From the NCBI GenBank assembly GCA_021648375.1, contig JAKISW010000001.1:99088-163087 (forward strand): a DNA stretch of 64,000 bases. Reading direction: 5' to 3'. This stretch comes from Devosiaceae bacterium. Its GTDB lineage: Bacteria > Pseudomonadota > Alphaproteobacteria > Rhizobiales > Devosiaceae. Made by a program: the position numbers and the translations under genes. Of this stretch, positions 25,837 to 34,227 are shown piece after piece. Within the stretch, counting starts at the first letter, position 1. Each line of letters begins with the position of its first letter. Under the pieces are notes generated by a model. It worked only from the letters and a program-made list of their open reading frames with translations, did no database searches and was not told the DNA's origin.

Positions 25837-27051
25837 TTGAAAAATCCGGGCAATGGTTTTCAGGCGACGGTTACCTTTGTTGGTTCTCGTACTCGTTTGT
25901 TGGCAATCATGTTCTCAGGTTACTTTTTAATGCTTTTAACTGTCGGGATATATCGGTTTTGGCTGGTTACCAATAAGCGAAGGTTTTATTGGTCCCATAC
26001 CAAAATAGACGGGGACGCGCTCGAATATACCGGCTCTGCTATGCAATTGCTGATAGGATTTTTATTCGCGGTAATGATATTCATTCCCCTTTATGGCTTC
26101 TTCTTTTACCTATCCACTCAATCGCCTGAAACGGCAATTATTGGTTATTCCGGGGCGGCTATATTTATGTATTTCATGTATGGTTATGCGGCATTTCGCA
26201 GTCGGCGGTTTTTACTCTCCAGAACCCTGTGGCGCGGCATTAGATTTCAACTTACCGGCAGTGCCTGGTCCTACGCCTTTCGGCGTTTGTTCTGGACTGT
26301 TTTGACGTTTTTAACCCTTGGGTTGGCGTTTCCCTTTATGTCCGTAAGCCTTTGGAAATACAGATATTCCCATACATGGTTTGGTGACCGCCAGTGCAGT
26401 TTTTCCGGATCATGGCGCCAAATCGCCATACCGTTTTACCTGTATTATTTCATGGTTGCCGGGTTGATATTACTTGGGTTCAATACCAATATAGCTACCT
26501 CACCTGATAGTGGTTTGTCAGCTAATAATTATGAGTTAAGCCCTGAGGCTTCTAGCATTTACAGTGCAGCGATAATGGTTGCCATTATTGCCTATTTTCA
26601 CTTGCGCGCTTATATTACCTCGGCAATGCTTTCCTCGATTAGTATCGGAAAAACCAGACTAAAGGTTACCGTGCGGACGCGTGATTTGTCTTGGTTGCAA
26701 ATCGCCTATAGCTTCGTTTTAGCGATTGTTGCGGTGGGTTTTGGGCTGATTGTTGCCTATTTAATGGGAGATGTTTTTGCACCCATGCTTCAAGATGATG
26801 GCGCTGATCTTGGTCAGGTTTTGCAAATGGGCTGGTATAATTTAATCGTATTCGGAGGGATATATCTTGGTTTTATGGCATCTATTTCCATCGTTTCTGA
26901 AATCATATTAAAGCTGGGCTTTTGGAGACTTGTGGCGCGAGGAACGGTTTTGGAAAATGCTGGCGATTTGCAAGATATTCGCGCTGGAGGTCAAGAATCA
27001 CCACTTGTCGGAGAGGGGCTTGCTGATGCCCTTAACGCGGGGGCCTATTGA
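25837..27051 (+). CDS. DUF898 (YjgN-like) polytopic membrane protein
   Basis: The 404-residue product is strongly hydrophobic with about eight membrane segments and the DUF898 motifs GIYRFWLVTNKRRFYWSHT, RSRRFLLSRTLWRGIRFQL and YRYSHTWFGDRQCSF. It starts with TTG at 25837, supported by a strong AGAAGGAAG at 25822-25830. The stop shares one base with the ATG of the M48 peptidase gene (TGATG), so the two are translationally coupled, a recurrent DUF898-M48 association. Its function is unknown; envelope quality control with the peptidase is inference. Confidence 0.88.
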   Translation: MKNPGNGFQATVTFVGSRTRLLAIMFSGYFLMLLTVGIYRFWLVTNKRRFYWSHTKIDGDALEYTGSAMQLLIGFLFAVMIFIPLYGFFFYLSTQSPETAIIGYSGAAIFMYFMYGYAAFRSRRFLLSRTLWRGIRFQLTGSAWSYAFRRLFWTVLTFLTLGLAFPFMSVSLWKYRYSHTWFGDRQCSFSGSWRQIAIPFYLYYFMVAGLILLGFNTNIATSPDSGLSANNYELSPEASSIYSAAIMVAIIAYFHLRAYITSAMLSSISIGKTRLKVTVRTRDLSWLQIAYSFVLAIVAVGFGLIVAYLMGDVFAPMLQDDGADLGQVLQMGWYNLIVFGGIYLGFMASISIVSEIILKLGFWRLVARGTVLENAGDLQDIRAGGQESPLVGEGLADALNAGAY

Positions 27052-28328
27052 TGGAATTTGAAGCCCAATATTATGACGGTGTTGTTGCCCGTGCGCAAAA
27101 TGTTCTGGTGGAGATTGAACAGCTTGATAAAAAATACACGGATCCCAAAAGTCCTGAATTTCTGGTTGAAAACAGCGCCGCAATTGCAATTAGTAAACTT
27201 GATTCTGAAAGAGGAGGCAGGGGGCATGAAATCGCCCATTGGCGCTCTAACCACGTTTTTTCAATATCTTCTTCAAAAACCGAATTGCGTCTTGGTGTCA
27301 GCAATCGCCTGGCAGGAGAGCGGCTGGTTTTTAGTGGCTCACAAATAGATAAAATTCACCGTCTATTGCCTGGTCTTGCGGTGAAGCGAAGAAAAAACAT
27401 CGGGAGACAAATGAGGTTTATCGGGCTGGCAAGTGGAGCCTTGGTTTCATTGGTTGGCGCCTATATTATTGGCATTCCATTGATGGCGAACCGTATTGTT
27501 GGTCTTGTACCGGCACAAACTGAAGTTGATTTTGGTCTGACAATTGCTGGCCAGATGCCAGATGCCTTTGCAGAGCAGGGCGGCATTCCCCTTTGTGATG
27601 AGGATGCAAACAGCGTTGCCAATTTAGCAATTGCCCGCTTTGTAGATCAGGCATTGCAGGGGGTGGATACACCATTTGCTGTGGATATTCAGGTTGTGAA
27701 TAATCCAATTCCCAATGCTTTTGCTTTACCGGGAGGACAGGCCTATTATTTTTCCGGCCTGTTGCAAAAAACCCAAAACAGCGATGAGTTTTCCGCTGTG
27801 CTTGCCCATGAAATAGGGCATGTGGTTGCCCGTCACGGCATGCAAAAAATGATTTCATCCGCCGGAACGGGATTGCTTGTGGGGTTTGTTTTGGGCGATA
27901 TTACCGGACTTTCGGTGGCAGGCGGTCTTGGTTCGGTTTTGATCAATAACAGCTTTTCCAGAGAAGCAGAGCGTGAAGCTGATGCATTTGCAGCACAAGT
28001 TTCAACTCGAATGAACTTTAATCCAGCGGCAATGGTAAACCTTTTGGATAGGGTTGCATTGGATGATGAGTTTGCAAAAGCAATGGCCCTGTTTGGCACC
28101 CATCCGCTAAACTCTGAGAGGCGTGAGGCGCTTGCTCAATCTGATCGACAATTATCAACTAATGATGCCCAGTTTTCATCACAGGAATGGTTGGCAATTA
28201 AATCCATGTGCTCGGGTTCAGGCACTGCAAACCAACGACAAAGCGATAATGACGTTGGCGGGGATGAAGGCTCTACAAATAACCCAACAGAAAATCCGCG
28301 TAGAAAAAACACCAAAATTAAGACTTAA
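27051..28328 (+). CDS. M48 family membrane metallopeptidase
   Basis: This 425-residue protein has an N-terminal cytoplasmic part of about 120 residues, a membrane segment near residues 125-150, and an M48 zinc peptidase domain. The zinc motif is LAHEIGHVVARHG, with the third ligand in EREADAFAAQV and GTHPLNSERREAL downstream. The N-terminal segment (RGGRGHEIAHWRSNHVF) is not part of the classic peptidase. The C-terminus is charged and probably disordered. It is coupled to the DUF898 gene by a one-base overlap, so the start at ATG 27051 is preferred to the TTG three bases before. Confidence 0.92.
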   Translation: MEFEAQYYDGVVARAQNVLVEIEQLDKKYTDPKSPEFLVENSAAIAISKLDSERGGRGHEIAHWRSNHVFSISSSKTELRLGVSNRLAGERLVFSGSQIDKIHRLLPGLAVKRRKNIGRQMRFIGLASGALVSLVGAYIIGIPLMANRIVGLVPAQTEVDFGLTIAGQMPDAFAEQGGIPLCDEDANSVANLAIARFVDQALQGVDTPFAVDIQVVNNPIPNAFALPGGQAYYFSGLLQKTQNSDEFSAVLAHEIGHVVARHGMQKMISSAGTGLLVGFVLGDITGLSVAGGLGSVLINNSFSREAEREADAFAAQVSTRMNFNPAAMVNLLDRVALDDEFAKAMALFGTHPLNSERREALAQSDRQLSTNDAQFSSQEWLAIKSMCSGSGTANQRQSDNDVGGDEGSTNNPTENPRRKNTKIKT

Positions 28329-28385
28329 AAAACATATATACAGTCTAAAATTTTGTATACCGGTATAATACCAACAGGGCGATTG

Positions 28386-29192
28386 ATGCGAACATTTACC
28401 AGAACTTCGAAACTGGCCATCTGGTCACGCAGGTTTGGCAGTTTTGCCCTGCCGATTGCCATAATTCCTGTTTGGATGCATCGCAATCAATTGCTGAACA
28501 GTGAAACATTTCAAATATTGCTGATGAGCGCAGTTACGCTGGCATTGCTGGCTGTTTTTATCGGCATTGCAGCCTATTTTCGCTTATGGCAAACCGGAGA
28601 TCATGGTTGGGGCAAGTCAACAATGGGCATTTTTCTTGGCCTCATTTGTCTTTCTCCGATTGCATATGGTGCCAGCCTTGCCCTGAATTATCCGTTTGCC
28701 AACGATGTTTCCAGTAATATCCAGCGTCCCCCGCAATTGCTGGCAAATTTGCAAACTGCTGTCAGAACCACGTTGTCACAGGAAGAAACTGCAATATTTT
28801 TCCCAGCCATTTCAACTAGAATTTATGAAATGGGTCCTGAGGTTTTGTTCGAGGCGGTTGAAGACTTGGTGCGCGAACGCGGCTGGGAAATCAGGATCCA
28901 GCGCAAACCCGGGGCGAATTCAACTGGCACTATCAACGCTATGGCCATGACATTTTTGGGCTGGCGTGACGAGGTGGCAATCCGCTTGGAGCCAAATATA
29001 TCCGGCACTCGCTTTGATATGCGCTCTGCCTCTCTTAATGGGGCGCATGATCTTGGAGCCAACGGTATTCGGGTTGAGAAATTTCTTACCGACCTGGATG
29101 GTGTGGTGTTAGAAATAAAAGAGACGGGATCGCACGCCGAGAGAACTCAAAATTCTCTAGATGCTGATGCGCCGGTATCAGATCCCCATTAG
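28386..29192 (+). CDS. DUF1499 membrane protein
   Basis: The 268-residue product has three predicted membrane helices in its first 120 residues, then a soluble DUF1499 domain (PAISTRIYEMGPEVLFEAVEDLVRERGWEI, ATAMTFLGWRDEVAIRLEP-like strand pattern, MRSASLNGAHDLGANGIRVEKFL). The frame opens 11 codons earlier at a TTG, but the ATG at 28386 gives a cleaner N-terminus. It follows the M48 gene by 57 bases and probably shares its transcript. The function of DUF1499 is not established. Confidence 0.85.
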   Translation: MRTFTRTSKLAIWSRRFGSFALPIAIIPVWMHRNQLLNSETFQILLMSAVTLALLAVFIGIAAYFRLWQTGDHGWGKSTMGIFLGLICLSPIAYGASLALNYPFANDVSSNIQRPPQLLANLQTAVRTTLSQEETAIFFPAISTRIYEMGPEVLFEAVEDLVRERGWEIRIQRKPGANSTGTINAMAMTFLGWRDEVAIRLEPNISGTRFDMRSASLNGAHDLGANGIRVEKFLTDLDGVVLEIKETGSHAERTQNSLDADAPVSDPH

Positions 29193-29234
29193 GGTGTTTT
29201 TGTAATAGGCCCTAACCCTAAACTTTCTCGCCAA

Positions 29235-30170
29235 TCAGGGGGCGGTGATTCTGGTTCCAAACAGGCCTCGTCTTACAACCAGTTTTTCTTTGTGCTCAAG
29301 ATATTCCACATGGGCCATAACACTCATCATAGCAGCGATACGGATTTTTGCTGAGGCGTCAGGATATATGGATTTAACAATTTGGGCTGGTTTTTTAGGG
29401 CCATTGTTCACCAGCTCCAAAATTTGCGAGTTTCTGTTTTGTCGGTGGCGGCGCAGGTCGGATGTGAAATTTTTCGCATTATTGCCTTGCCCATGATCAA
29501 CAATTTCGCCGCCATGTCCCGGAAGATAATGGCTCCAACTTTGTTCGATAAGCTTGTCCAGGGAATTAAAATAACTCGTAAGGGATCCATCGGGAGTTGC
29601 CACCAGCGTTGAATTCCACCCCATTACATGATCACCGGAAAAAAGAAATTTTTGCCCTTTAATGCCAAAACTCAAATGATTTGCGCAATGGCCGGGGGTG
29701 GCAATGACCTCGATTGTCAGATCATCAACTTTGAAATTCTCTCCATCCGCTAAGTTTTTATCAGGGCGCAATTCCCAATCGCAGGCTTTGTGCAAAAGGT
29801 TTTCCTCAAACATTCTTTTGGCTCTAGATAAACGGTGTTGACCACCAAACCAGATGGGAGCGTTTAATTTTTGCGCTAAACGCGGGGCGATTGCACAATG
29901 ATCCTTATGGGTGTGTGTCAGCAGAATAGCCAGGGTTTTGCGCCCGTTAATGGCGCTGATCAAGGCTTCAAAATGTTCATCCAAATCCGGGCCGGGGTCG
30001 ATAATTACAATTTCGTGCTCTCCGATAATATAAGAATTGGTGCCGGTAAAAGTATAAGGAGAGGCATTTGGCGCACATATTCGGGCAATGGAGGGGGCTA
30101 TTGTTACGCATTCACCGGTAGTTGGCGCGAAATTCCTGTTGTATCTGGGCGATAACATTGATTGAGGCAT
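29235..30170 (-). CDS. MBL-fold metallo-hydrolase (LACTB2-like)
   Basis: This 311-residue protein has the metallo-beta-lactamase fold with the zinc motif LLTHTHKDHCAIAP, the His in ATPGHCANHLSFG, the Asp in LFSGDHVMGW and the late His in YLPGHGGEI. A C-terminal winged-helix-like segment (NGPKKPAQIVKSIYPDAS) is typical of the LACTB2/ribonuclease-Z-related group rather than true beta-lactamases. The substrate is unknown; a thioester, lactone or RNA role is possible. The ATG at 30170 is preferred over the GTG at 30182. It is divergent from bioY. Confidence 0.85.
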   Translation of the reverse strand: MPQSMLSPRYNRNFAPTTGECVTIAPSIARICAPNASPYTFTGTNSYIIGEHEIVIIDPGPDLDEHFEALISAINGRKTLAILLTHTHKDHCAIAPRLAQKLNAPIWFGGQHRLSRAKRMFEENLLHKACDWELRPDKNLADGENFKVDDLTIEVIATPGHCANHLSFGIKGQKFLFSGDHVMGWNSTLVATPDGSLTSYFNSLDKLIEQSWSHYLPGHGGEIVDHGQGNNAKNFTSDLRRHRQNRNSQILELVNNGPKKPAQIVKSIYPDASAKIRIAAMMSVMAHVEYLEHKEKLVVRRGLFGTRITAP

Positions 30171-30230
30171 TGCAAAAACCACTATTGGCAGAGTAGAAGA
30201 ACAAAACCGTTTTGACAGAAAGGAAACTCG

Positions 30231-30824
30231 ATGGCGACCGATATTGTTAAGTTGCGCACTCCCATGATGGAGGCATTATTACCCAAGGGTGGAATTGCCC
30301 GCTATGCCTCATATGTAGGGCTGGCAGTCATTGGCTCAATTTTGCTGTGGGTTTCAGCAAAAACCCATGTGCCGTTTTTTCCGGTTCCGATGACCCTGCA
30401 AACTCTGGCAATTTTGCTGATTGCGGCAACTTGCGGATTTCGTCTGGGGCTGGCGATTATGGGCCTTTATATGATTGAAGGTATGCTTGGACTTCCCATA
30501 TTTTCTGGCACGCCTGATCGTGGCATTGGTATTGCCTATATGATGGGCCCCACCGCTGGTTATCTGGTGGGCTTTGTTGTTGCTACCGGGCTTGTTGGCT
30601 GGTTTGCTGAGCGAGGAGCTGCACAATCGGCGCTTAAATTATTCGCGGTAATGTTTGCTGGTGCGGCATTGATTTTAGCCCTTGGTTTTGCCTGGCTTGC
30701 AACATTTATCGGCGCAGAAGCGGCGTTTAACGTCGGGGTTGCCCCATTTATGCTGGGAGAATTGTTTAAAGTCAGCATTGCCGCTTTGCTGGTTCCAGCT
30801 GCCGGGAAGTTGTTGAAGCGCTGA
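30231..30824 (+). CDS. bioY: Biotin transporter substrate-binding subunit
   Basis: BioY is the membrane S-component for biotin uptake, alone or with an energy-coupling module. The 197-residue protein has about six membrane segments and the family motifs VPFFPVPMTLQTLAILL, CGFRLGLAIMGLYMIEG, and GIAYMMGPTAGYLVGF. AAAGGAAAC precedes ATG 30231. No bioM/bioN genes are adjacent. I looked for a BioR operator in the short upstream region and did not see one. A strong terminator follows. Confidence 0.92.
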   Translation: MATDIVKLRTPMMEALLPKGGIARYASYVGLAVIGSILLWVSAKTHVPFFPVPMTLQTLAILLIAATCGFRLGLAIMGLYMIEGMLGLPIFSGTPDRGIGIAYMMGPTAGYLVGFVVATGLVGWFAERGAAQSALKLFAVMFAGAALILALGFAWLATFIGAEAAFNVGVAPFMLGELFKVSIAALLVPAAGKLLKR

Positions 30825-30850
30825 TATAAGACTTTTAGCAAAAAATATAA

Positions 30851-30883
30851 AAAAGCCGCTCCAATTAGGGGCGGCTTTTTTTA
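30851..30883. terminator. Bidirectional intrinsic terminator after bioY
   Basis: AAAAAGCCGCTCC pairs with GGGGCGGCTTTTT around AATTA, giving an eight-base GC stem (one G-T pair) extended by A-T pairs, with T-runs on both strands. It separates bioY from the minus-strand tRNA-Pro gene and can serve both transcripts. Confidence 0.88.
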
Positions 30884-30916
30884 TGGATGGTCAAATTTCC
30901 ATGAGGTTTTTGATCT

Positions 30917-30993
30917 TGGTCGGAGTAGCAGGATTTGAACCTGCGACCCCCACGTTCCGAACATGGTACGCTACCAGACTGCGCTATACTCCG
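30917..30993 (-). tRNA. tRNA-Pro (anticodon CGG)
   Basis: The minus strand folds into a complete cloverleaf: acceptor CGGAGTA/TACTCCG, D-arm GCGC/GCGT with the AGTCTGGTA loop, anticodon stem CCATG/CGTGG with loop TTCGGAA (anticodon CGG), five-base variable region and T-arm GCAGG/CCTGC with TTCAAAT. Discriminator A and CCA are encoded (30917-30920). It reads the proline codon CCG. Confidence 0.96.
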
Positions 30994-31106
30994 TAACCAA
31001 AAAGCCTGATCTGCATATATATGGCAAACTATTTCCAAATCAAGCGCACAATCATCCTCAAACCATGTTGATTGGTTGTAAATTTCAGTGTAGGAACGCC
31101 CCCGGA

Positions 31107-31181
31107 TGGGGCGTGGCCAAGTGGTAAGGCACCGGTTTTTGGTATCGGTATTCGCAGGTTCGAACCCTGCCGCCCCAGCCA
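31107..31181 (+). tRNA. tRNA-Gln (anticodon TTG)
   Basis: The cloverleaf has acceptor TGGGGCG/CGCCCCA, D-arm GCCA/AGGC-type pairing, anticodon stem CCGGT/ATCGG with loop TTTTGGT (anticodon TTG), and T-arm GCAGG/CCTGC with TTCGAAC. Discriminator G and CCA are encoded at 31178-31181. The T-A first pair of the acceptor is the expected feature of glutamine tRNA. It reads CAA and CAG. Confidence 0.96.
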
Positions 31182-31255
31182 GTATTATTTTCTGGTTATT
31201 CCCATCCGCGCCCACCTGAGAAATTACAACAAGAATCGCAGCGCTAACTTATAGC

Positions 31256-31295
31256 TTTACATTTATTTTTAGTGTGCTACATTGCCAGCACACTA
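31256..31295 (+). promoter_or_regulatory. Promoter with overlapping 9-base palindromic operator, GntR/ABC operon
   Basis: TAGTGTGCT (31270-31278) and AGCACACTA (31287-31295) form a perfect 9-base inverted repeat with an 8-base spacer. A promoter fits inside it: TTTACA at 31256-31261, 16 bases, TACATT at 31278-31283. The arms flank or cover the -10 element, as expected for autorepression by the YtrA-type regulator encoded immediately downstream. Transcription would then start about 10-20 bases before the coding start. Confidence 0.65.
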
Positions 31296-31309
31296 GCATG
31301 GTGATACAA

Positions 31310-31723
31310 ATGATTACATGGAACGACACACAGCCTATTTTCATTCAAATTCGGCAAAGGATAATTGATCTTATCCTGAGCGGAGGTGTTGATGGGGAAG
31401 ATCCCTTGCCCTCGGTTCGCCAGATTTCTGCTGAACTGGCAGTGAACCCACTAACGGTAAGCAAGTCCTATCAGTCTTTGGTGGAGTTGGGGGTGGTGGA
31501 AAAGAGACGTGGGCTTGGTATGTTCCTATCCAAAGATGCCAGAATAATTTTGCTCAAACATGAACGCAACAAATTTTTGAACGAAGATTGGCCCCGAATT
31601 CATTCGCAGATCCGAAGCCTTGATTTGGATCTGAAGGATTTGCTGCAAGCTTCCTCAAAAGATGGTCCCTCGAAGAACGGCCCCTCAAAAAAGACTTCTA
31701 AGAACGGAAAAATAAGTAAATGA
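31310..31723 (+). CDS. GntR family (YtrA-type) transcriptional regulator
   Basis: The 137-residue protein has one winged helix-turn-helix (residues about 10-75): FIQIRQRIIDLILSGG, LPSVRQISAELAVNPLTVSKSYQSLVELGVVEKRRGLG. It lacks the large effector domain of other GntR proteins, has a short dimerisation helix and a Lys/Ser/Gly tail with repeated GPSK. This size is typical of the YtrA subfamily, which represses the ABC exporter operon that contains it. GGTGA at 31300-31304 supports ATG 31310; ATG 31298 is an alternative. It overlaps the ABC gene by ATGA. Confidence 0.9.
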   Translation: MITWNDTQPIFIQIRQRIIDLILSGGVDGEDPLPSVRQISAELAVNPLTVSKSYQSLVELGVVEKRRGLGMFLSKDARIILLKHERNKFLNEDWPRIHSQIRSLDLDLKDLLQASSKDGPSKNGPSKKTSKNGKISK

Positions 31724-32616
31724 CAAATAATGAAATAATTGTTGAAGTTCAGGGTTTGGGCAAGAAATTTGGTTCTACCGAAGTGCTTAAAGGGATTGAT
31801 TTTTCCATTCCCAGCGGACGGATATATGGCCTGATAGGCCACAATGGCGCCGGTAAAACCACAGCTATAAATGCCCTGCTTGGGCTAACCGCCTATGATG
31901 GAGAGGTTAAGGTTTTAGGCAAAGAGCCATTTGCCAATCGGGCAGATCTTATGGCCGATATTGCCTTTATTTCCGATGTTGCCAGCCTGCCAAGGTTTTT
32001 GAAGGTTTTGGAGCTGCTGCAATTGATGGATGACATTCATCCCAATTTTAACCGTGAAAAAGCCGAACAGTTTTTGAGCGATACTGATATTCGTCTTTCC
32101 AGCAAAATAAAATCCCTGTCCAAAGGCATGCTGGCTCAGCTTCATCTTAGCATTGTTATGGCCATTGATGCAAAACTGCTGGTATTGGATGAGCCAACTC
32201 TTGGACTGGATATAACATTTCGCAAGAAATTTTATCGTCGTCTTGTTGAGGATTATATGAGCGAAAACCGCTCCATTCTCATTACCACCCACCAGGTCGA
32301 CGAAATTGAGTTTTTGCTGACTGACCTGATATTTTTAAAGGGCGGTGAAATTGTTCTGGATGCTGGCATGGATGAAATTTCTCAGCGTTTTTGCCAGATT
32401 ATTGTCAGCGCCGATATGGTGGAGCAGGCAAAAGCCCAAAAGCCCATATTCTCAACAGTTCAGCTCGGACAGAGTATTATGATTTTTGATGGTCTGGAAA
32501 AATCAAAAGCTGAAAATTTTGGCCCCAAAACCACCCCTTCCGTAAGTGATTTATTTGTGGCTTTGATGGAGGGCAACAACTCCAATAAGAAGAATGCTCA
32601 AGGAGAAATGCAATGA
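31720..32616 (+). CDS. ABC transporter ATP-binding protein
   Basis: This 298-residue ATPase has Walker A GHNGAGKTTAINALLG, a degenerate signature SLSKGMLAQLHL, Walker B KLLVLDEPTLGLD and the H-loop LITTHQVDEIE. The C-terminal 80 residues form a typical extension of YtrB/CcmA-like drug or antibiotic export ATPases. It overlaps its neighbours by four bases at both ends, so regulator, ATPase and permease are a coupled operon. The exported substrate is unknown; relatives respond to cell-wall antibiotics. Confidence 0.92.
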   Translation: MTNNEIIVEVQGLGKKFGSTEVLKGIDFSIPSGRIYGLIGHNGAGKTTAINALLGLTAYDGEVKVLGKEPFANRADLMADIAFISDVASLPRFLKVLELLQLMDDIHPNFNREKAEQFLSDTDIRLSSKIKSLSKGMLAQLHLSIVMAIDAKLLVLDEPTLGLDITFRKKFYRRLVEDYMSENRSILITTHQVDEIEFLLTDLIFLKGGEIVLDAGMDEISQRFCQIIVSADMVEQAKAQKPIFSTVQLGQSIMIFDGLEKSKAENFGPKTTPSVSDLFVALMEGNNSNKKNAQGEMQ

Positions 32617-33542
32617 GTTCGTATAATTTAGCTTCGGCCAAGACCCTTTTGAGAAAAGAATTCATTGAACACAAAACCGCATTTTTATACGTGCCGGGAA
32701 TATTGATGGGTCTGTTGTTTTTAGCTTTTTTTGTAGCTGTCTGGCGCAACGGAGCTCAATTGGGGATGTTGGGAAATGTAATTGCCCACGGCGAAGGGTT
32801 TGACCTGTTTGCCATGCTTTATTCTGGCTCACTAGCTGTTTGGCTTGGTTACCTTACCCTGATGTTGTTCTTTTATTTTGCCGCAAGTTTTCACGTGGAT
32901 AGAAAAAACAACTCACTTTTGTTCTGGAAGTCATTGCCCGTAAGCGATCTTGAAATAATGGCAACAAAAACTCTTGCAGGTCTTACGGTTTTCCCGGCGA
33001 TTATTATGTTCTGGGCGTTTTTGGGCGCAATTATTGGCTATATTTCCCTAAATACCGTTGGCGCATTTAGTCCGGTAATTTCATCCATTAATTCCGGAAC
33101 CAGCTTTTGGGCATTTATCAATGTGCAGGTTTCAGCGATGGTATTTATCATCACATCTTTGCTCTGGTACTTGCCACTATTTGCCTTTGCCGGGCTTTTG
33201 GGGGTTTTGTTGCGCAACTGGGCTGTTCCGGCATTCATATTGATAGTTGCCATGATTTCCGCTCTGGAAAGTATTTTGACCTTTTCAATGCTCTCCAGAC
33301 AGGGAGTTTTTGAGCAAATGATTGAAGATCGATTGAGCGCACCATTTGAAATTATCAGATCAATGCTCAACCAACCAGGCAGCAGAGTAGGGCCTGACAC
33401 GTTTGAAATCGTCTCGATGGCCGAATTTATTCCGGGGTTCTTGTCGCAGATTGACTGGGTGCAAATGTCTCTTGGGTGGGCAATAGCTGCAATATTTATC
33501 TATGTTGCCAGTGAATATCGCCGCCGCAGAATTGAGTCATAA
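32613..33542 (+). CDS. ABC transporter permease
   Basis: The 309-residue product has six predicted membrane segments (for example ILMGLLFLAFFVAVW, LAVWLGYLTLMLFFYFAA, FPAIIMFWAFLGAIIGYIS, FIITSLLWYLPLFAFAGLLGVLL and a last one near residue 285) and the cytoplasmic DRKNNSLLFWKSLPVSDLE motif of the ABC-2 permease group. It overlaps the ATPase gene by ATGA and is the last gene before a strong terminator. It should form a dimeric exporter with the adjacent ATPase. Confidence 0.88.
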   Translation: MSSYNLASAKTLLRKEFIEHKTAFLYVPGILMGLLFLAFFVAVWRNGAQLGMLGNVIAHGEGFDLFAMLYSGSLAVWLGYLTLMLFFYFAASFHVDRKNNSLLFWKSLPVSDLEIMATKTLAGLTVFPAIIMFWAFLGAIIGYISLNTVGAFSPVISSINSGTSFWAFINVQVSAMVFIITSLLWYLPLFAFAGLLGVLLRNWAVPAFILIVAMISALESILTFSMLSRQGVFEQMIEDRLSAPFEIIRSMLNQPGSRVGPDTFEIVSMAEFIPGFLSQIDWVQMSLGWAIAAIFIYVASEYRRRRIES

Positions 33543-33581
33543 GCAATATTTCATTGATAAAATCAGATGCTACGCATTGTG

Positions 33582-33617
33582 ATGCCTCGCATTTTTAAGT
33601 GCGGGGCATTTTTTTTA
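33582..33617 (+). terminator. Intrinsic terminator after the ABC operon
   Basis: ATGCCTCGCA (33582-33591) pairs with TGCGGGGCAT (33600-33609; one G-T pair) around an eight-base loop, followed by eight Ts. It lies 40 bases after the permease stop and ends the GntR/ABC operon. Confidence 0.9.
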
Positions 33618-33737
33618 CTGAGCGCCAAATTTTTAATGAACGCTAAATGAATACCAAGCTCAGGACCGGTTCAAATCATTTCCACTAAAAGGGTTTCATC
33701 AAACAAACTTAATACTTCGCCTTGAAGGGAAACGATC

Positions 33738-34070
33738 ATGAACACCAATTTAAAAAACCTAATCGCTGCCACCACTGCCGGATTGGTAATTATTAGTGCT
33801 GCTGCTTTCTCCATCAGCCCGACATTGGCCCATGGCTATAATGTTGGTGTAGCCGGACAGGTGATCAATGTGGCTGTCTGGGACAAGTTAAACGTTCGCA
33901 AATGGCCTGCATCCTATTCGCAAAAAATCGGCGAACTTCCCCCTCAGACCATTGTTTATATCGAGCGTTGCATTACCAAGCCCCACGTTTCTGACTGGTG
34001 CAAAATTGGCCGCGATAACACCTATGGCTGGGTTAATTCCAAATTCCTGACAATTGTCCAGCAGAACTAG
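33738..34070 (+). CDS. Secreted SH3-domain protein
   Basis: This 110-residue protein has a signal peptide (residues 1-30, ending TLAHG) and a bacterial SH3 domain: KLNVRKWPASYSQKIGELPPQTIVYIERC, then DWCKIGRDNTYGWVNSKFL. Two cysteines may pair. Such domains bind peptidoglycan or its peptides in the periplasm; no catalytic domain is attached. AAGGGAAACG precedes ATG 33738. It is probably monocistronic, since the hairpin at 34178-34227 can terminate its transcript. Confidence 0.85.
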   Translation: MNTNLKNLIAATTAGLVIISAAAFSISPTLAHGYNVGVAGQVINVAVWDKLNVRKWPASYSQKIGELPPQTIVYIERCITKPHVSDWCKIGRDNTYGWVNSKFLTIVQQN

Positions 34071-34177
34071 GGTCAGGACCATGGTTTATCCTCCCCCGTA
34101 CTAAAACCAGCTATCTTTTATTTCTAATTCCTTTTCTTGAACTCCTATCCTCCCCGCCTCCAAAGGGCATTGACTTT

Positions 34178-34227
34178 ACTCCGCTTTTACCTTTCCTCAT
34201 TGGGAAGTGAAAAAGCGGAGTTTTTTT
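34178..34227 (+). terminator. Terminator/RBS-sequestering leader hairpin before asparaginase
   Basis: ACTCCGCTTTT (34178-34188) pairs perfectly with AAAAGCGGAGT (34211-34221), and inside it CTTTCC pairs with GGGAAG; seven Ts follow and the ATG at 34228 comes directly after them. The structure is a textbook intrinsic terminator. The only ribosome-binding candidate for the next gene, GCGGAG at 34215-34220, lies in the 3' arm. The hairpin could therefore both stop transcription and hide the RBS, or simply end the SH3-gene transcript. Confidence 0.75.

Noticed and set aside
30171..30230. Possible BioR operator or riboswitch before bioY
   Set aside because: The 60-base interval has no TTATMKATAA-like palindrome and is too short for a riboswitch.
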